Shown: positions 6,118 to 12,963, counted from the stretch's first letter. The stretch is 12,963 bases of DNA from JBFXAN01 sp050184225 (GCA_050184225.1 JBFXAN010000180.1:1-12963); one strand, 5' to 3'. A program made the numbers and translations. Notes: generated from the letters alone by a model not told the origin.

Positions 6118-6813
6118 GTGGATGCCGGATCAGTCCTACAAGAACTTGAGTCGATGGGAACGGAGCAAAACCGGAAGACCTACCGCCGTCACGGTGTGGC
6201 CGATGAGATCTACGGCGTCAGCTATGCCAATCTGGGAAAGCTGAAGAAGCGGATCAAGGTCGATCACGACCTGGCGATGGCGTTGTGGGAATCGGGCAAT
6301 CATGACGCGCGGATACTCGCGACGATGGTGGCGGACCCGATGCGCGCGGACGAGGCCATGCTCGACGCCTGGGCACACGATCTCACCGATCCGGTCACGG
6401 CCGATGCCGTCGCCGATCTGGCCGCGCGAAGCGGGCTGGCGCAGCCCATGGCGGAACGCTGGATGGCATCAGAGGATGAATGGATCGGGCGCGCCGGATG
6501 GCACACGCTCGCTCGGCTCGCCGGCCGGCCCGATTCCCCGCCCGACTCGTACTTCGAGGGGTATATAACGACGATCGAACGTGATCTGCACACCCGGAAG
6601 AACCGAGTCCGCGAAGCCATGAACAGCGCGCTGATCGCGATTGGGGTGCGCGGCGGGCTGCTGGAACAGAAGGCGTTGGACGCTGCCGCCGCAATCGGTA
6701 CGGTGGAGATCGACCACGGCGAAACATACTGCAAGACACCGGACGCCGCGGACTATATCCGTAAGACGCTCCAGCGACGGCAGGCGAAGCGGCCGGCTCC
6801 TGCTCAGGCATAG
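6118..6813 (+). CDS. DNA alkylation repair protein, AlkD/COG4912-like
   Basis: Members of this HEAT-like-repeat family bind DNA; the AlkD type excises N3- and N7-alkylated purines. The 231-residue protein is mostly alpha-helical and carries segments typical of the family: GTEQNRKTYRRHGV (14-27), YGVSYANLGKLKKRIKVDH (32-50), LWESGNHDARILATMVADP (56-74), DEWIGRAGW (120-128), KNRVREAMNSALIAIGVR (161-178) and the tail VEIDHGETYCKTPDAADYI (196-214). I could not place counterparts of the AlkD catalytic tryptophan-aspartate set with confidence, so glycosylase activity is not proven. GTG at 6118 is preferred because GGAGGAGG (6100-6107) precedes it and homologues begin near this point; an ATG at 6085 would add 11 residues. 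It lies between pdhB and pdhC on the same strand, 56 bases before pdhC, and is probably co-transcribed with them. Confidence 0.85.
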   Translation: MDAGSVLQELESMGTEQNRKTYRRHGVADEIYGVSYANLGKLKKRIKVDHDLAMALWESGNHDARILATMVADPMRADEAMLDAWAHDLTDPVTADAVADLAARSGLAQPMAERWMASEDEWIGRAGWHTLARLAGRPDSPPDSYFEGYITTIERDLHTRKNRVREAMNSALIAIGVRGGLLEQKALDAAAAIGTVEIDHGETYCKTPDAADYIRKTLQRRQAKRPAPAQA

Positions 6814-6869
6814 CCGGGAGCCGTGCCTGCTTCACTGCCACCGGTTGGTTTCGCGGGTGAGGGCTGAGC

Positions 6870-8168
6870 ATGACCGAATCGCCGTTCGCGTTCCTCCTGG
6901 CCGATGTCGGCGAGGGGCTGCACGAAGCTGAGATACGACGCTGGCTGGTGCGGCCCGGCGATCGGGTCGCGCTGGACCAGCCGCTGGTCGAGATCGAAAC
7001 CGATAAGGCCGTGGTCGAGCTTCCCTCACCGGTCGCCGGCACCGTCGCCCGGCTCGGCGCCGACGAGGGATCGATCCTGCATGTGGGCGATCTCGTCGCG
7101 CTGTTGGAACCTGAGCATAGCCTCGCGGGCCGGGCCAATGCCGGACCTCCGCGCGAATCGAACGGTGTCGCCACGCCGGATACCGGCAGCATCATCGTGC
7201 ACGATGCCGGCGCCGATCGGCCGGCGAGCCAGCGGCCGCTCGCCACGCCGGCCGTGCGTAAGCGGGCGCGCGAGCTTGGTGTCGATCTCACGCGCGTAAC
7301 CGGTACCGGTCCCGGAGGGAGAATCGTCGCCGGCGATGTTGAGTCGTTCGCCCGCGCGCCGGAAGCGTCGCCACATCCCGGCGGCGAACCCAGCGCAACG
7401 AAAGCCACCGCGCCTTCGGCCGGGGAGTCACCGGCGACACCATGGACCGCGCCCCGACCCGCGCTTATTGATAGCCGGCAACCGCTCCGCGGGCTCAGAC
7501 GGCGCATCGCGCAGACGATGGCGCAGTCCTGGAGCACGATCCCGCACATCACCGGGTTCGACGAGGTCGACGTGTCGGCGTTGGTGCTGGTGCGCGATCG
7601 GCTCAAGCCGCTGGCAGAGGCCAGGGGCGCGCGGCTGACCTACTTGCCGTTCATCGTCAAGGCGGTGGCCCTCGCCCTCAAGGACTATCCAATCGTCAAC
7701 GCGTCGCTGGATGAAGCGGCGGGCGAGATCGTCCTGCACGCCGCGATCAATGTCGGCATCGCCACCGCCACACCCGATGGTCTGGTCGTGCCGGTACTGC
7801 ACGGAGCAGATGAGCTGACGCTGATCGAGATCCAACAGCGCCTCGATCAACTCGCAGAACGCGCGCGCGTGCGCACCTCGACGGCGGCGGAATTACACGG
7901 CGGCACATTCACGATCACGAACTTCGGCGCGCTCGGCGGCTGGCAGGCGTCCCCGATCATTCGACCGGGTGAGTCGGCCATCCTCGGCGTTGGCCGCATC
8001 CAAGATCGGCCCTGGGCTGTCGATGGTACGGTCGTGGTCCGCCCGGTGTTGGCGCTCTCCCTCGCGGCCGACCACCGCCTGATCGACGGCGATGTCAGTA
8101 CCAGCTTTCTGACCCGAATCGGCTCGCTGCTCTCTGGTCCGGAGGCGATGCTGCTCGATATGAGGTGA
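6870..8168 (+). CDS. pdhC: Dihydrolipoamide acetyltransferase, E2 component
   Basis: E2 forms the core of the dehydrogenase complex, taking the acyl group from E1 on a lipoyl arm and passing it to CoA. Domains in the 432 residues are: one lipoyl domain (about 5-82; lipoylated K46 in ETDKAVVE), a proline/alanine-rich linker, the peripheral-subunit-binding domain (about 124-161, ATPAVRKRARELGVDLTRV then GTGPGGRI), a second linker (163-203), and the catalytic acyltransferase domain (about 205-430). The catalytic motif is DHRLIDG at 401-407 (H402, D406), and TNFGALGG (350-357) is the usual CoA-site loop. A single lipoyl domain is typical of Gram-positive pyruvate and of branched-chain E2. ATG at 6870 follows GAGGG by 6 bases. 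E3 begins 63 bases after its stop. Confidence 0.94.
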   Translation: MTESPFAFLLADVGEGLHEAEIRRWLVRPGDRVALDQPLVEIETDKAVVELPSPVAGTVARLGADEGSILHVGDLVALLEPEHSLAGRANAGPPRESNGVATPDTGSIIVHDAGADRPASQRPLATPAVRKRARELGVDLTRVTGTGPGGRIVAGDVESFARAPEASPHPGGEPSATKATAPSAGESPATPWTAPRPALIDSRQPLRGLRRRIAQTMAQSWSTIPHITGFDEVDVSALVLVRDRLKPLAEARGARLTYLPFIVKAVALALKDYPIVNASLDEAAGEIVLHAAINVGIATATPDGLVVPVLHGADELTLIEIQQRLDQLAERARVRTSTAAELHGGTFTITNFGALGGWQASPIIRPGESAILGVGRIQDRPWAVDGTVVVRPVLALSLAADHRLIDGDVSTSFLTRIGSLLSGPEAMLLDMR

Positions 8169-8176
8169 GCAGCCGT

Positions 8177-8212
8177 TCCCCCTCCCCCGCCTCAACGTCT
8201 TGGGGAGGGGGA
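8177..8212. repeat. GC-rich stem-loop in the E2-E3 gap
   Basis: TCCCCCTCCCC (8177-8187) pairs perfectly with GGGGAGGGGGA (8202-8212) over 11 base pairs around a 14-base loop. No T-tract follows on either strand, so it is not a standard terminator. It resembles the CCCTCCCC..GGGGAGGG class of dispersed hairpins and is only 6 bases from the AGGAG ribosome site of the E3 gene (8218-8222). It may tune E3 translation or stabilise the upstream mRNA; that is inference. Confidence 0.6.
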
Positions 8213-8231
8213 GAGGGAGGAGAAGGTACCC

Positions 8232-9638
8232 GTGGTCATCGGTCAAACAGGCGAGCGGGTGGATATGGTCGTGATCGGCGGCGGGCCGGGCGGCTATAGT
8301 GCCGCGATCCGGTCGGCGCAACTCGGGCAGAAGGTTGTTCTGATCGAGCGGGCGGCGATCGGTGGTGTCTGTCTGAATCATGGGTGTGTGCCCTCGAAGG
8401 CACTCCTGTCTGCCGCCCAGCTGGCGGATCGAGCGCGGCGGGGCGCAGCGATGGGGATCGACGCGCGGGTGGATGTGGATCTGGTTCGGTTGCAGGCGTG
8501 GAAGCGCGGAATCGTTGATCGGTTGACCACCGGCGTGCGCGGCCTGCTGGATCGTTGGGGTATACGGGTTGTGCACGGCGCGGCGCGGCTCGCGAGCGAG
8601 CGGCGTGTCGCCGTCGACCTGGGTGAGGATGTTGCGTTCTTCGAGTTCCAGTCGGCGGTACTCGCCACCGGCAGCCGGGCGGCAACGGCGGGTGGACTCA
8701 GCCCCGAGCAGGCGCTCGAACTCGATGCGCTGCCCGCCCGCATCGTCGTGGCTGGTGCCGGCTCCGTCGGTGTGGAGCTGGCGACCGCCTTCGCCCGGCT
8801 CGGCCAGGACGTGACCCTGCTCTCCCCGGATGGCGTGCTGTTACCCGAATTGGACGAGCCGTTGCTCGGTCGGGCCGTTGCCGGCGGGTTGCGGCGGCTT
8901 GGCGTCACGCTCGTGCTGTCGTGCACCATCGAACGCATCGAGTCGACGTCGCTCTCGTACCGAACGAAGGACGGACCGGCGCAGATCGACGATGTCCTCG
9001 TCGTCGATGCGTCGCGGCGTGTCCCCAATACCGACGATCTTGGACTCGCAGACGCCGGTCTGCGGCTGCTCGAGGATGGAACGGTTCGGGTTGACACTCA
9101 GCAACGGACGACCATGCATCACATCTTCGCCGTGGGCGATATCACACCCGGCCCGTTGTTGGCGCATCGCGCCATTGCCGAAGGACGGGTCGCCGCCGAG
9201 GTCGCCGCCGGACTGGCTTCGGCAATGGACCCGTCGGTTATCCCCGTCGTCTGCTTCACCGAACCGGAGGTCGCCGCGGTCGGGCTGTCAGAGAGTGCCG
9301 CACGCGGGCAGGGGCACGCGGTGTCGTCCGCCCGATTCCCCTTCGCCGCCTCCGGCCGGGCGTTGACGCTTGAGGAACCAGAGGGTTTCCTTCAGGTCGT
9401 CTCTGACCTGGACAGTGGCAGGCTGACCGGCGTTCAGATCGCGGGGACCGGCGCCACCGAATTGGCGGGCGAGGCGGCACTGGCGATCGAGATGGGCGCG
9501 ACGCTCGACGATCTGGCCCTCACGCTGCATCCACATCCGACGATCGGCGAGGCTTTCGTCGAAACGGCCGAGTTGGCGCTGGGCCGGCCACGTCACATCT
9601 TTCGCACACCTCCCCCGCGGGATGATCGCGCACGCTGA
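8232..9638 (+). CDS. lpdA: Dihydrolipoamide dehydrogenase, E3 component
   Basis: E3 is the FAD-containing flavoprotein that reoxidises dihydrolipoyl-E2 with NAD+. In 468 residues: the FAD-binding fold VVIGGGPGGYSAAIRSAQLG (13-32), the redox-active disulfide in GGVCLNHGCVPSK (44-56; C47 and C52), ATGSR (145-149), the NAD-binding GAGSVGVELA (175-184), the second FAD motif IFAVGDI (298-304) and the C-terminal active-site HPHPTIGE (433-440), with H435 and E440 as the likely catalytic pair from the other subunit. The strand usually reading G-R-x-P-N is VDASRRVPNT (258-267), a departure at the glycine. There is no fused lipoyl domain. GTG at 8232 is chosen because AGGAG lies 9 bases upstream and the protein begins shortly before the first strand, as in homologues. 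It is the last gene of the cluster. Confidence 0.93.
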   Translation: MVIGQTGERVDMVVIGGGPGGYSAAIRSAQLGQKVVLIERAAIGGVCLNHGCVPSKALLSAAQLADRARRGAAMGIDARVDVDLVRLQAWKRGIVDRLTTGVRGLLDRWGIRVVHGAARLASERRVAVDLGEDVAFFEFQSAVLATGSRAATAGGLSPEQALELDALPARIVVAGAGSVGVELATAFARLGQDVTLLSPDGVLLPELDEPLLGRAVAGGLRRLGVTLVLSCTIERIESTSLSYRTKDGPAQIDDVLVVDASRRVPNTDDLGLADAGLRLLEDGTVRVDTQQRTTMHHIFAVGDITPGPLLAHRAIAEGRVAAEVAAGLASAMDPSVIPVVCFTEPEVAAVGLSESAARGQGHAVSSARFPFAASGRALTLEEPEGFLQVVSDLDSGRLTGVQIAGTGATELAGEAALAIEMGATLDDLALTLHPHPTIGEAFVETAELALGRPRHIFRTPPPRDDRAR

Positions 9639-9743
9639 CACGAGGCTGGTAGGTGTCAACGCCGCTGACGCCGTGCGCTGGCCGCGATCTTCTGTTGCGT
9701 GGCGGTGATGCCGGCGCGAACTGAGGGTCGAGCGAGCGTTCTA

Positions 9744-9757
9744 TGCCGTTAACGGCA
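9744..9757. promoter_or_regulatory. 14-bp perfect palindrome upstream of the cupredoxin genes
   Basis: TGCCGTTAACGGCA is a perfect 14-base inverted repeat without a spacer, in the 278-base gap between lpdA and the first cupredoxin gene, about 160 bases before the start codon. Its size and symmetry suit an operator for a dimeric regulator. No regulator is encoded nearby and no clear promoter could be placed around it, so the role is a guess. Nothing else convincing was seen in this gap apart from a 6-bp hairpin over the lpdA stop (9636-9658). Confidence 0.3.
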
Positions 9758-9916
9758 CGCTGCGAGTACGGTCAGCGACCTATTGGCCGGCGCCTCCCCG
9801 TCCTTCCGGACGCTTGTTTTCGACACCGGCGGTCGATGCCCGCGATGGCTGACGTTTCGGATACTGCTGCTGGGACGGACAATGCACTGAGCCAAACGTT
9901 AAACATCGGAGACCGT

Positions 9917-10288
9917 ATGAACCTCGCGATCAATCAACCCCGTCGACTGTTCCTCATCATCGCGGTATTCACCATTGCGTTCGCAGCCGCCGGCTACCGC
10001 GCCATCGCCTCCGCCGACGACTACAGCGTCGAGATCATCGAGCCAAGCTTCGATCCGCAGACATGGGGATACAGCGTCAATCCGATCGTCGTCAAAGCCG
10101 GCGATACCGTCAGCTGGGTCAACACCGGCGTCGCACCGCACAGCGTGACCGCGTATGACGGCTCGTTCGACTCCGGCATCATGGTTTCGGGGGCTGCCTG
10201 GACCTTCACGGCCACGACTCCCGGCGAGTTCGGATACTACTGCACGTTGCATCCGGACATGGTTGCCACCTTGATCGTCGAGGGCTGA
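9917..10288 (+). CDS. Exported cupredoxin (amicyanin/plastocyanin-like)
   Basis: This 123-residue protein is a small blue-copper electron carrier or copper-binding protein. Residues 11-30 form a hydrophobic export segment ending in AIASA, a plausible signal peptidase I site before DDYS; it could also remain as a membrane anchor. The cupredoxin domain (about 36-123) has VVKAGDTVSWVNTG (58-71) and type 1 copper ligands H75 in APHSVTA, C109 in YYCTLHPDM, H112 and M115. The C-x2-H-x2-M spacing is that of amicyanin. ATG at 9917 is chosen over in-frame starts further up (9743, 9836-9845) because GGAG precedes it and the signal peptide starts there. It is followed 108 bases later by another exported cupredoxin-like gene, so a shared role in redox or copper handling outside the membrane is likely. 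The partner is unknown. Confidence 0.85.
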   Translation: MNLAINQPRRLFLIIAVFTIAFAAAGYRAIASADDYSVEIIEPSFDPQTWGYSVNPIVVKAGDTVSWVNTGVAPHSVTAYDGSFDSGIMVSGAAWTFTATTPGEFGYYCTLHPDMVATLIVEG

Positions 10289-10396
10289 TCGCGGCCGCGG
10301 TTCGGCGAGATGGTGCCAAGCCAACCCCTCACTTGACCCCTGTGGTGATCTCGTGCAGACATACAAGAAGCATTGCACGTGAGAGGAGTTCTACCG

Positions 10397-11308
10397 GTGT
10401 CACATTTCGAAAGGAAGAGACTTGGCCGAATTGGTATTGCAGTTGTGGGGGCCGCGGCCGCGCTGACCATTGGTCTGTGGGCGCAGGCCGCGGCGGCACA
10501 ACCATCGGCGCCCGCGCAGCGCATTGCCGCGCCACCCACGAGCGCCGGCACACCAACGGCCGGCGGCGGCGGTTCCCGTATCAACATCGTGGCGAAGGAG
10601 TATTCGTTCGACGCTCCGTCAACGGTTTCGACCGGCATCGTCACGATGACCCTGCAAAATCAGGGAGCCGAGCCGCATCACGCTCAATTGGTTCGGCTGA
10701 ATGACGGAGTGACCGCTGAGGCGTTCGGCGGCGCGCTGATGCAGGGTCCTGAAGCAGCCTTCCCGCTTGTTTCATTTGAAGGTGGTCCCAGTGTTGTCGG
10801 GACCGGTGGCAGCGCCCAGGTGACGCTGGACCTCGCCGCGGGCAATTACATGATGCTCTGCTTCGTCGAAAACGAGGAGGGTGTCCCGCACCTCGCACTC
10901 GGCATGATCAAGCCGTTCCAGGTGGCGCCGCCGCCGAGCACTGCCCAGGCGCCACAGGCGAGCGGTGAGGTGATTCTCAAGGACTTCTCCTTCGAGGTGC
11001 CGACGATTCAGGCCGGCGAGCGAACGCTGAAGGTCACCAACCAAGGACCGCAAGCGCACGAAATGGCGGTGGTGCGCGCGGACGCGCCACTGGAGCAGGT
11101 GATGCAGGCGCTGGCAAACCTCGACGAGGAGCCTCCGTTCGAGATCGCTGACTTCGGTGGAATGCAGGCGATCGATGCCGGCAAGTCGGGCTGGGTGACG
11201 ATGAACTTCACCCCGGGATCCTATGTCTTGTTCTGCTTCGTGCCGGACCCGGAAACGGGACTGCCGCACGTCGAGTTGGGTATGGTTGACGCGTTCAGCG
11301 TGGAGTAG
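10397..11308 (+). CDS. Exported protein with two tandem cupredoxin-like domains
   Basis: The 303-residue protein has an N-terminal export segment (11-34, ending AQAAAA-Q), a Pro/Ala/Gly-rich linker (35-60), and two homologous domains at about 61-177 and 190-303 joined by a proline-rich hinge. Each domain opens with a KEYSF/KDFSF strand, has TLQNQG/KVTNQG then a histidine (H94 or H95; H221), and closes with GNYMMLCFVENEEGVPHLALGM (145-170 region) or GSYVLFCFVPDPETGLPHVELGM (275-296 region). The conserved Cys, His and Met (C155/H165/M170; C280/H291/M296) look like type 1 copper ligands, but 9-10 residues lie between Cys and His, more than in plastocyanin or azurin. Copper binding is therefore inferred, not certain. 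GTG at 10397 is chosen because GAGGAG lies 8 bases upstream and the signal peptide begins there. A TTGACC at 10333-10338 may be a -35, but no good -10 accompanies it. Confidence 0.78.
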   Translation: MSHFERKRLGRIGIAVVGAAAALTIGLWAQAAAAQPSAPAQRIAAPPTSAGTPTAGGGGSRINIVAKEYSFDAPSTVSTGIVTMTLQNQGAEPHHAQLVRLNDGVTAEAFGGALMQGPEAAFPLVSFEGGPSVVGTGGSAQVTLDLAAGNYMMLCFVENEEGVPHLALGMIKPFQVAPPPSTAQAPQASGEVILKDFSFEVPTIQAGERTLKVTNQGPQAHEMAVVRADAPLEQVMQALANLDEEPPFEIADFGGMQAIDAGKSGWVTMNFTPGSYVLFCFVPDPETGLPHVELGMVDAFSVE

Positions 11309-11325
11309 CCGCGCTCTCCTTCAAA

Positions 11326-11389
11326 AACGACACCAAAGGCGTGCCGGAGGGGTTGCTCCCTCCGGCACGCCTCTGTCTCAGGTGTCGTT
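11326..11389. terminator. Strong hairpin between convergent genes, probable bidirectional terminator
   Basis: AGGCGTGCCGGAGGG (11337-11351) and CCCTCCGGCACGCCT (11358-11372) form a perfect 15-bp stem with a 6-base loop. An outer 9-bp arm, AACGACACC (11326-11334) with GGTGTCGTT (11381-11389), extends it. The plus-strand gene ends at 11308 and the minus-strand gene at 11378, so the hairpin serves both directions. On the minus strand it is followed at a distance by a GTTTTTG stretch; on the plus strand there is no clear U-tract. The right outer arm is the last codons of the minus-strand gene. Confidence 0.7.
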
Positions 11390-11902
11390 CTTGCGCAGGT
11401 TCACCGCAATATTGACGGCCGCGATTCCCAGCCACGCGATCAGCAGACCGCCCACCCCGGCGTTCGATGTCGTGATTGCCGTGATCGGGATGCCGAAGAT
11501 CAACGAACAGATCGCAACCGGCAGTGCCGGATTCTCCTTTTGCTTGACCCGGACACCGCGTCCGCGCAAACGAGCATCGACCTGCGCGTCGACGCGGTTG
11601 ATCACGGCGACCTCGATCCGGTCGAGGAACGTATCGAGCACTTCCGGCTCGAGGCGGTCGCCAAGCTCGGTGCGAGCGGCGATCGCGGCGGCGACCTCCT
11701 CGCGCGGCACCACTGGTGAGGGTGGCGCCGGTGCGGGGGTCAGGGCTGGGGGTTGCCATGACTGAGTGGCAGCCGGACCAGCCGGCTCTGCCGCCCGCAT
11801 CGGGGCAGGCTCGGTCTGTGGCGCCCGTCGAACGCGATGGCCGCATACCTCACAGAACAACGCCCGCTCGCTGACCTGGCTCTCACAGATCTGACACTGC
11901 AT
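11378..11902 (-). CDS. Zinc-ribbon protein with two C-terminal membrane segments
   Basis: I cannot name this 174-residue protein, but its architecture is clear. An N-terminal zinc ribbon has C3-x2-C6 and C17-x2-C20, followed by a Pro/Ala-rich linker (27-68), a mixed helical segment (69-118) with several acidic residues, and two hydrophobic segments (about 126-146 and 148-168) at the C-terminus. It would sit in the cytoplasmic membrane with the ribbon on the same side as the tail. Small zinc-ribbon/membrane proteins of this kind are common and mostly uncharacterised. ATG at 11902 has GGAGG 9 bases upstream; GTG at 11905 is an equally plausible start one codon earlier. It begins 37 bases after the stop of the M24 peptidase on the same strand, so the two are probably co-transcribed. 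Confidence 0.75.
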   Translation of the reverse strand: MQCQICESQVSERALFCEVCGHRVRRAPQTEPAPMRAAEPAGPAATQSWQPPALTPAPAPPSPVVPREEVAAAIAARTELGDRLEPEVLDTFLDRIEVAVINRVDAQVDARLRGRGVRVKQKENPALPVAICSLIFGIPITAITTSNAGVGGLLIAWLGIAAVNIAVNLRKNDT

Positions 11903-11939
11903 CACATCATTCCTCCCTCCGCACCACCACCCGACCTCG

Positions 11940-12963
11940 TCACGCCAGGAGGGCAACCATCTGTCGCTGCGGGCCGCCGGTCACAAGCACGTCCGGCGGT
12001 GCATAGTACACGTCCACCTCGCTACGCACGCCGAACTCCGGCAGATAAATGCCTGGCTCGACAGAGAAGCAGGTGTTGGGCAGCACGGTGCGGATGTCGT
12101 GCGTCTCGAAGTCATCCATGTTCGCCCCTTCACCGTGCGTCTCTTCGCCGATGTTGTGGCCGGTGCGATGGACAAAGAACTCGCTGTATCCCGCCTCGTT
12201 GATCACCTGGCGGGCGGCGTCATCGACCTGCCAGCCCTGCAGCGAACGGCCGTCACCCGCCGCCTCGCGAACCAGGTCAATTGCAGCGTCGCGCGCCTCC
12301 GCGACGATGCCGAAGATTTTGGCCGGCATTTCGGGCACGCGATCGCCGACAAACGCCATCCAGGTGTGATCGGCGTACATTGCCCGTCGCTGATCCAGCT
12401 TCGCCCAGAAATCGATCAAGAGCACGTCGCCCTCGACAATCGGTGTCTGATGCGCCTTGGACGGTTGATAGTGGGGGTCGCTGGCGCGGGCGTTGGTGGC
12501 GACGATCGGGGGCGCCTCCGAGATCAGGCCCTCGTCCTGATACCGGCGATACATAAACTGTTGGAGCGTATAGTCCGTCAGCGTCTCACCGGCACGGATA
12601 CAGCGGGCAACCTCGGCATACGCTTCTTCGAGGATACCCATCAGCGTCTCCGACACCCGGCGATGCGAGCGGAGTTCGGCCTCACCCCATCGAGATACCG
12701 TTTCCTGAACGAGATCCGCGCTGCTGATCACGTCAACACCGAAGGAGCGGATCAGTTCAATCGTGCCCCCGTCGACGAGACTGACATATGGCACCATCCC
12801 GCGCGGCGAATACTCCATCGCCACCTGGCTCAAACCGCCGAGCATCGATGCCAGTGCCGCCTCGCGCTCCTGCCAGGTGCGGTAGATCGCGCGCTCGCCG
12901 GGCAGCGAATCGAGGATCGCGGGTTCCAGCGGGCTGTCCAACTTACGCGGCTCACCCTCCGCC
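11940..12963 (-). CDS. M24 family metallopeptidase (Xaa-Pro aminopeptidase-like), 5' end off the window
   Basis: Pita-bread-fold enzymes of this family cleave N-terminal Xaa-Pro bonds or related substrates with two metal ions. All five ligands are visible, numbered from the TTG at 12941: D177 in LLIDFWAK, D191 in YADHTW, H262 in VHRTGHNIG, E295 in SVEPGIYLPE and E308 in VRSEVDVY. H258 in the same HRTGH segment is also conserved. The spacing of 14 between the first two aspartates exceeds the usual 11, indicating an inserted loop. The N-terminal part (AMEYSPRGMVPYVSLVDGGT) belongs to a recognisable subfamily of about 380-420 residues. The frame stays open through the window edge with AEGEPRKLDSPLEP, which looks like family sequence, so the TTG is probably not the real start and roughly 60-80 residues are missing. 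Likely cytoplasmic. Confidence 0.88.
   Translation of the reverse strand, partial: AEGEPRKLDSPLEPAILDSLPGERAIYRTWQEREAALASMLGGLSQVAMEYSPRGMVPYVSLVDGGTIELIRSFGVDVISSADLVQETVSRWGEAELRSHRRVSETLMGILEEAYAEVARCIRAGETLTDYTLQQFMYRRYQDEGLISEAPPIVATNARASDPHYQPSKAHQTPIVEGDVLLIDFWAKLDQRRAMYADHTWMAFVGDRVPEMPAKIFGIVAEARDAAIDLVREAAGDGRSLQGWQVDDAARQVINEAGYSEFFVHRTGHNIGEETHGEGANMDDFETHDIRTVLPNTCFSVEPGIYLPEFGVRSEVDVYYAPPDVLVTGGPQRQMVALLA

Noticed and set aside
6395..7606. Minus-strand open frame of 403 codons across the AlkD-like and E2 genes
   Set aside because: Low-complexity Arg/Ser/Pro-rich translation without motifs; both plus-strand genes are well supported.
9743..9916. 58-residue N-terminal extension of the first cupredoxin
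   Set aside because: It would bury the signal peptide in the protein interior; the ATG at 9917 has a ribosome site and a proper export signal.
10331..10366. Promoter before the tandem cupredoxin gene
   Set aside because: TTGACC is a good -35 candidate, but no acceptable -10 lies 16-18 bases downstream.

Overview
The window is high-GC bacterial DNA with short intergenic gaps, a Bacillus-like pyruvate dehydrogenase gene set, many GTG/TTG starts, and several kinds of dispersed hairpin repeat. The repeats translate spuriously to peptides such as LSEAKHL, SERSEGS and LTPGPSPA, which are common in repeat-rich bacterial genomes. Together with the gene types this suggests a Chloroflexota member, perhaps Thermomicrobia/Sphaerobacter-like. 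That placement is inference; no rRNA or other marker is present to settle it.

Layout. (1) 1-1223, minus strand: the N-terminal UvrB-like module of the transcription-repair coupling factor Mfd. Its frame is closed at about residue 361 by an inverted pair of REP-like repeats, and the rest of the gene would lie off the left edge. (2) 1547-2350, plus: a class I SAM-dependent methyltransferase, convergent with (3) 3510-2407, minus: a two-gene unit of a 63-residue unknown protein and an aminoglycoside/choline-kinase-like phosphotransferase. (4) 3544-3715: a 172-bp imperfect palindrome filling the divergent gap. (5) 3758-9638, plus: a complete 2-oxoacid (pyruvate) dehydrogenase complex in the order E1-alpha, E1-beta, AlkD-like DNA alkylation repair protein, E2, E3. 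The two E1 genes are separated by a second copy of the palindrome family, and E2 and E3 by a GC-rich hairpin. (6) 9917-11308, plus: two exported cupredoxin-like proteins, one of the small amicyanin/plastocyanin type and one with two tandem cupredoxin-like domains and unusual ligand spacing. (7) 11326-11389: a strong hairpin between convergent genes. (8) 12963-11378, minus: an M24 family metallopeptidase (5' end off the window) followed by a zinc-ribbon protein with two membrane segments.

How the genes fit together. E1-alpha/beta decarboxylate pyruvate (or a related 2-oxoacid), E2 carries the acyl group on its single lipoyl domain to CoA, and E3 reoxidises the lipoyl group with NAD+. All catalytic motifs are present, so the complex looks functional. 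The DNA-repair gene between E1-beta and E2 has no obvious metabolic role and is probably a passenger. The two cupredoxins are plausible extracytoplasmic electron carriers or copper-binding proteins. No mobile element with a transposase, CRISPR array, tRNA or rRNA was seen. The most unusual items are the tandem cupredoxin, the interrupted mfd frame, the large palindrome between divergent genes, and the AlkD-like gene inside the dehydrogenase cluster. I did not find a clearly new multi-gene system.
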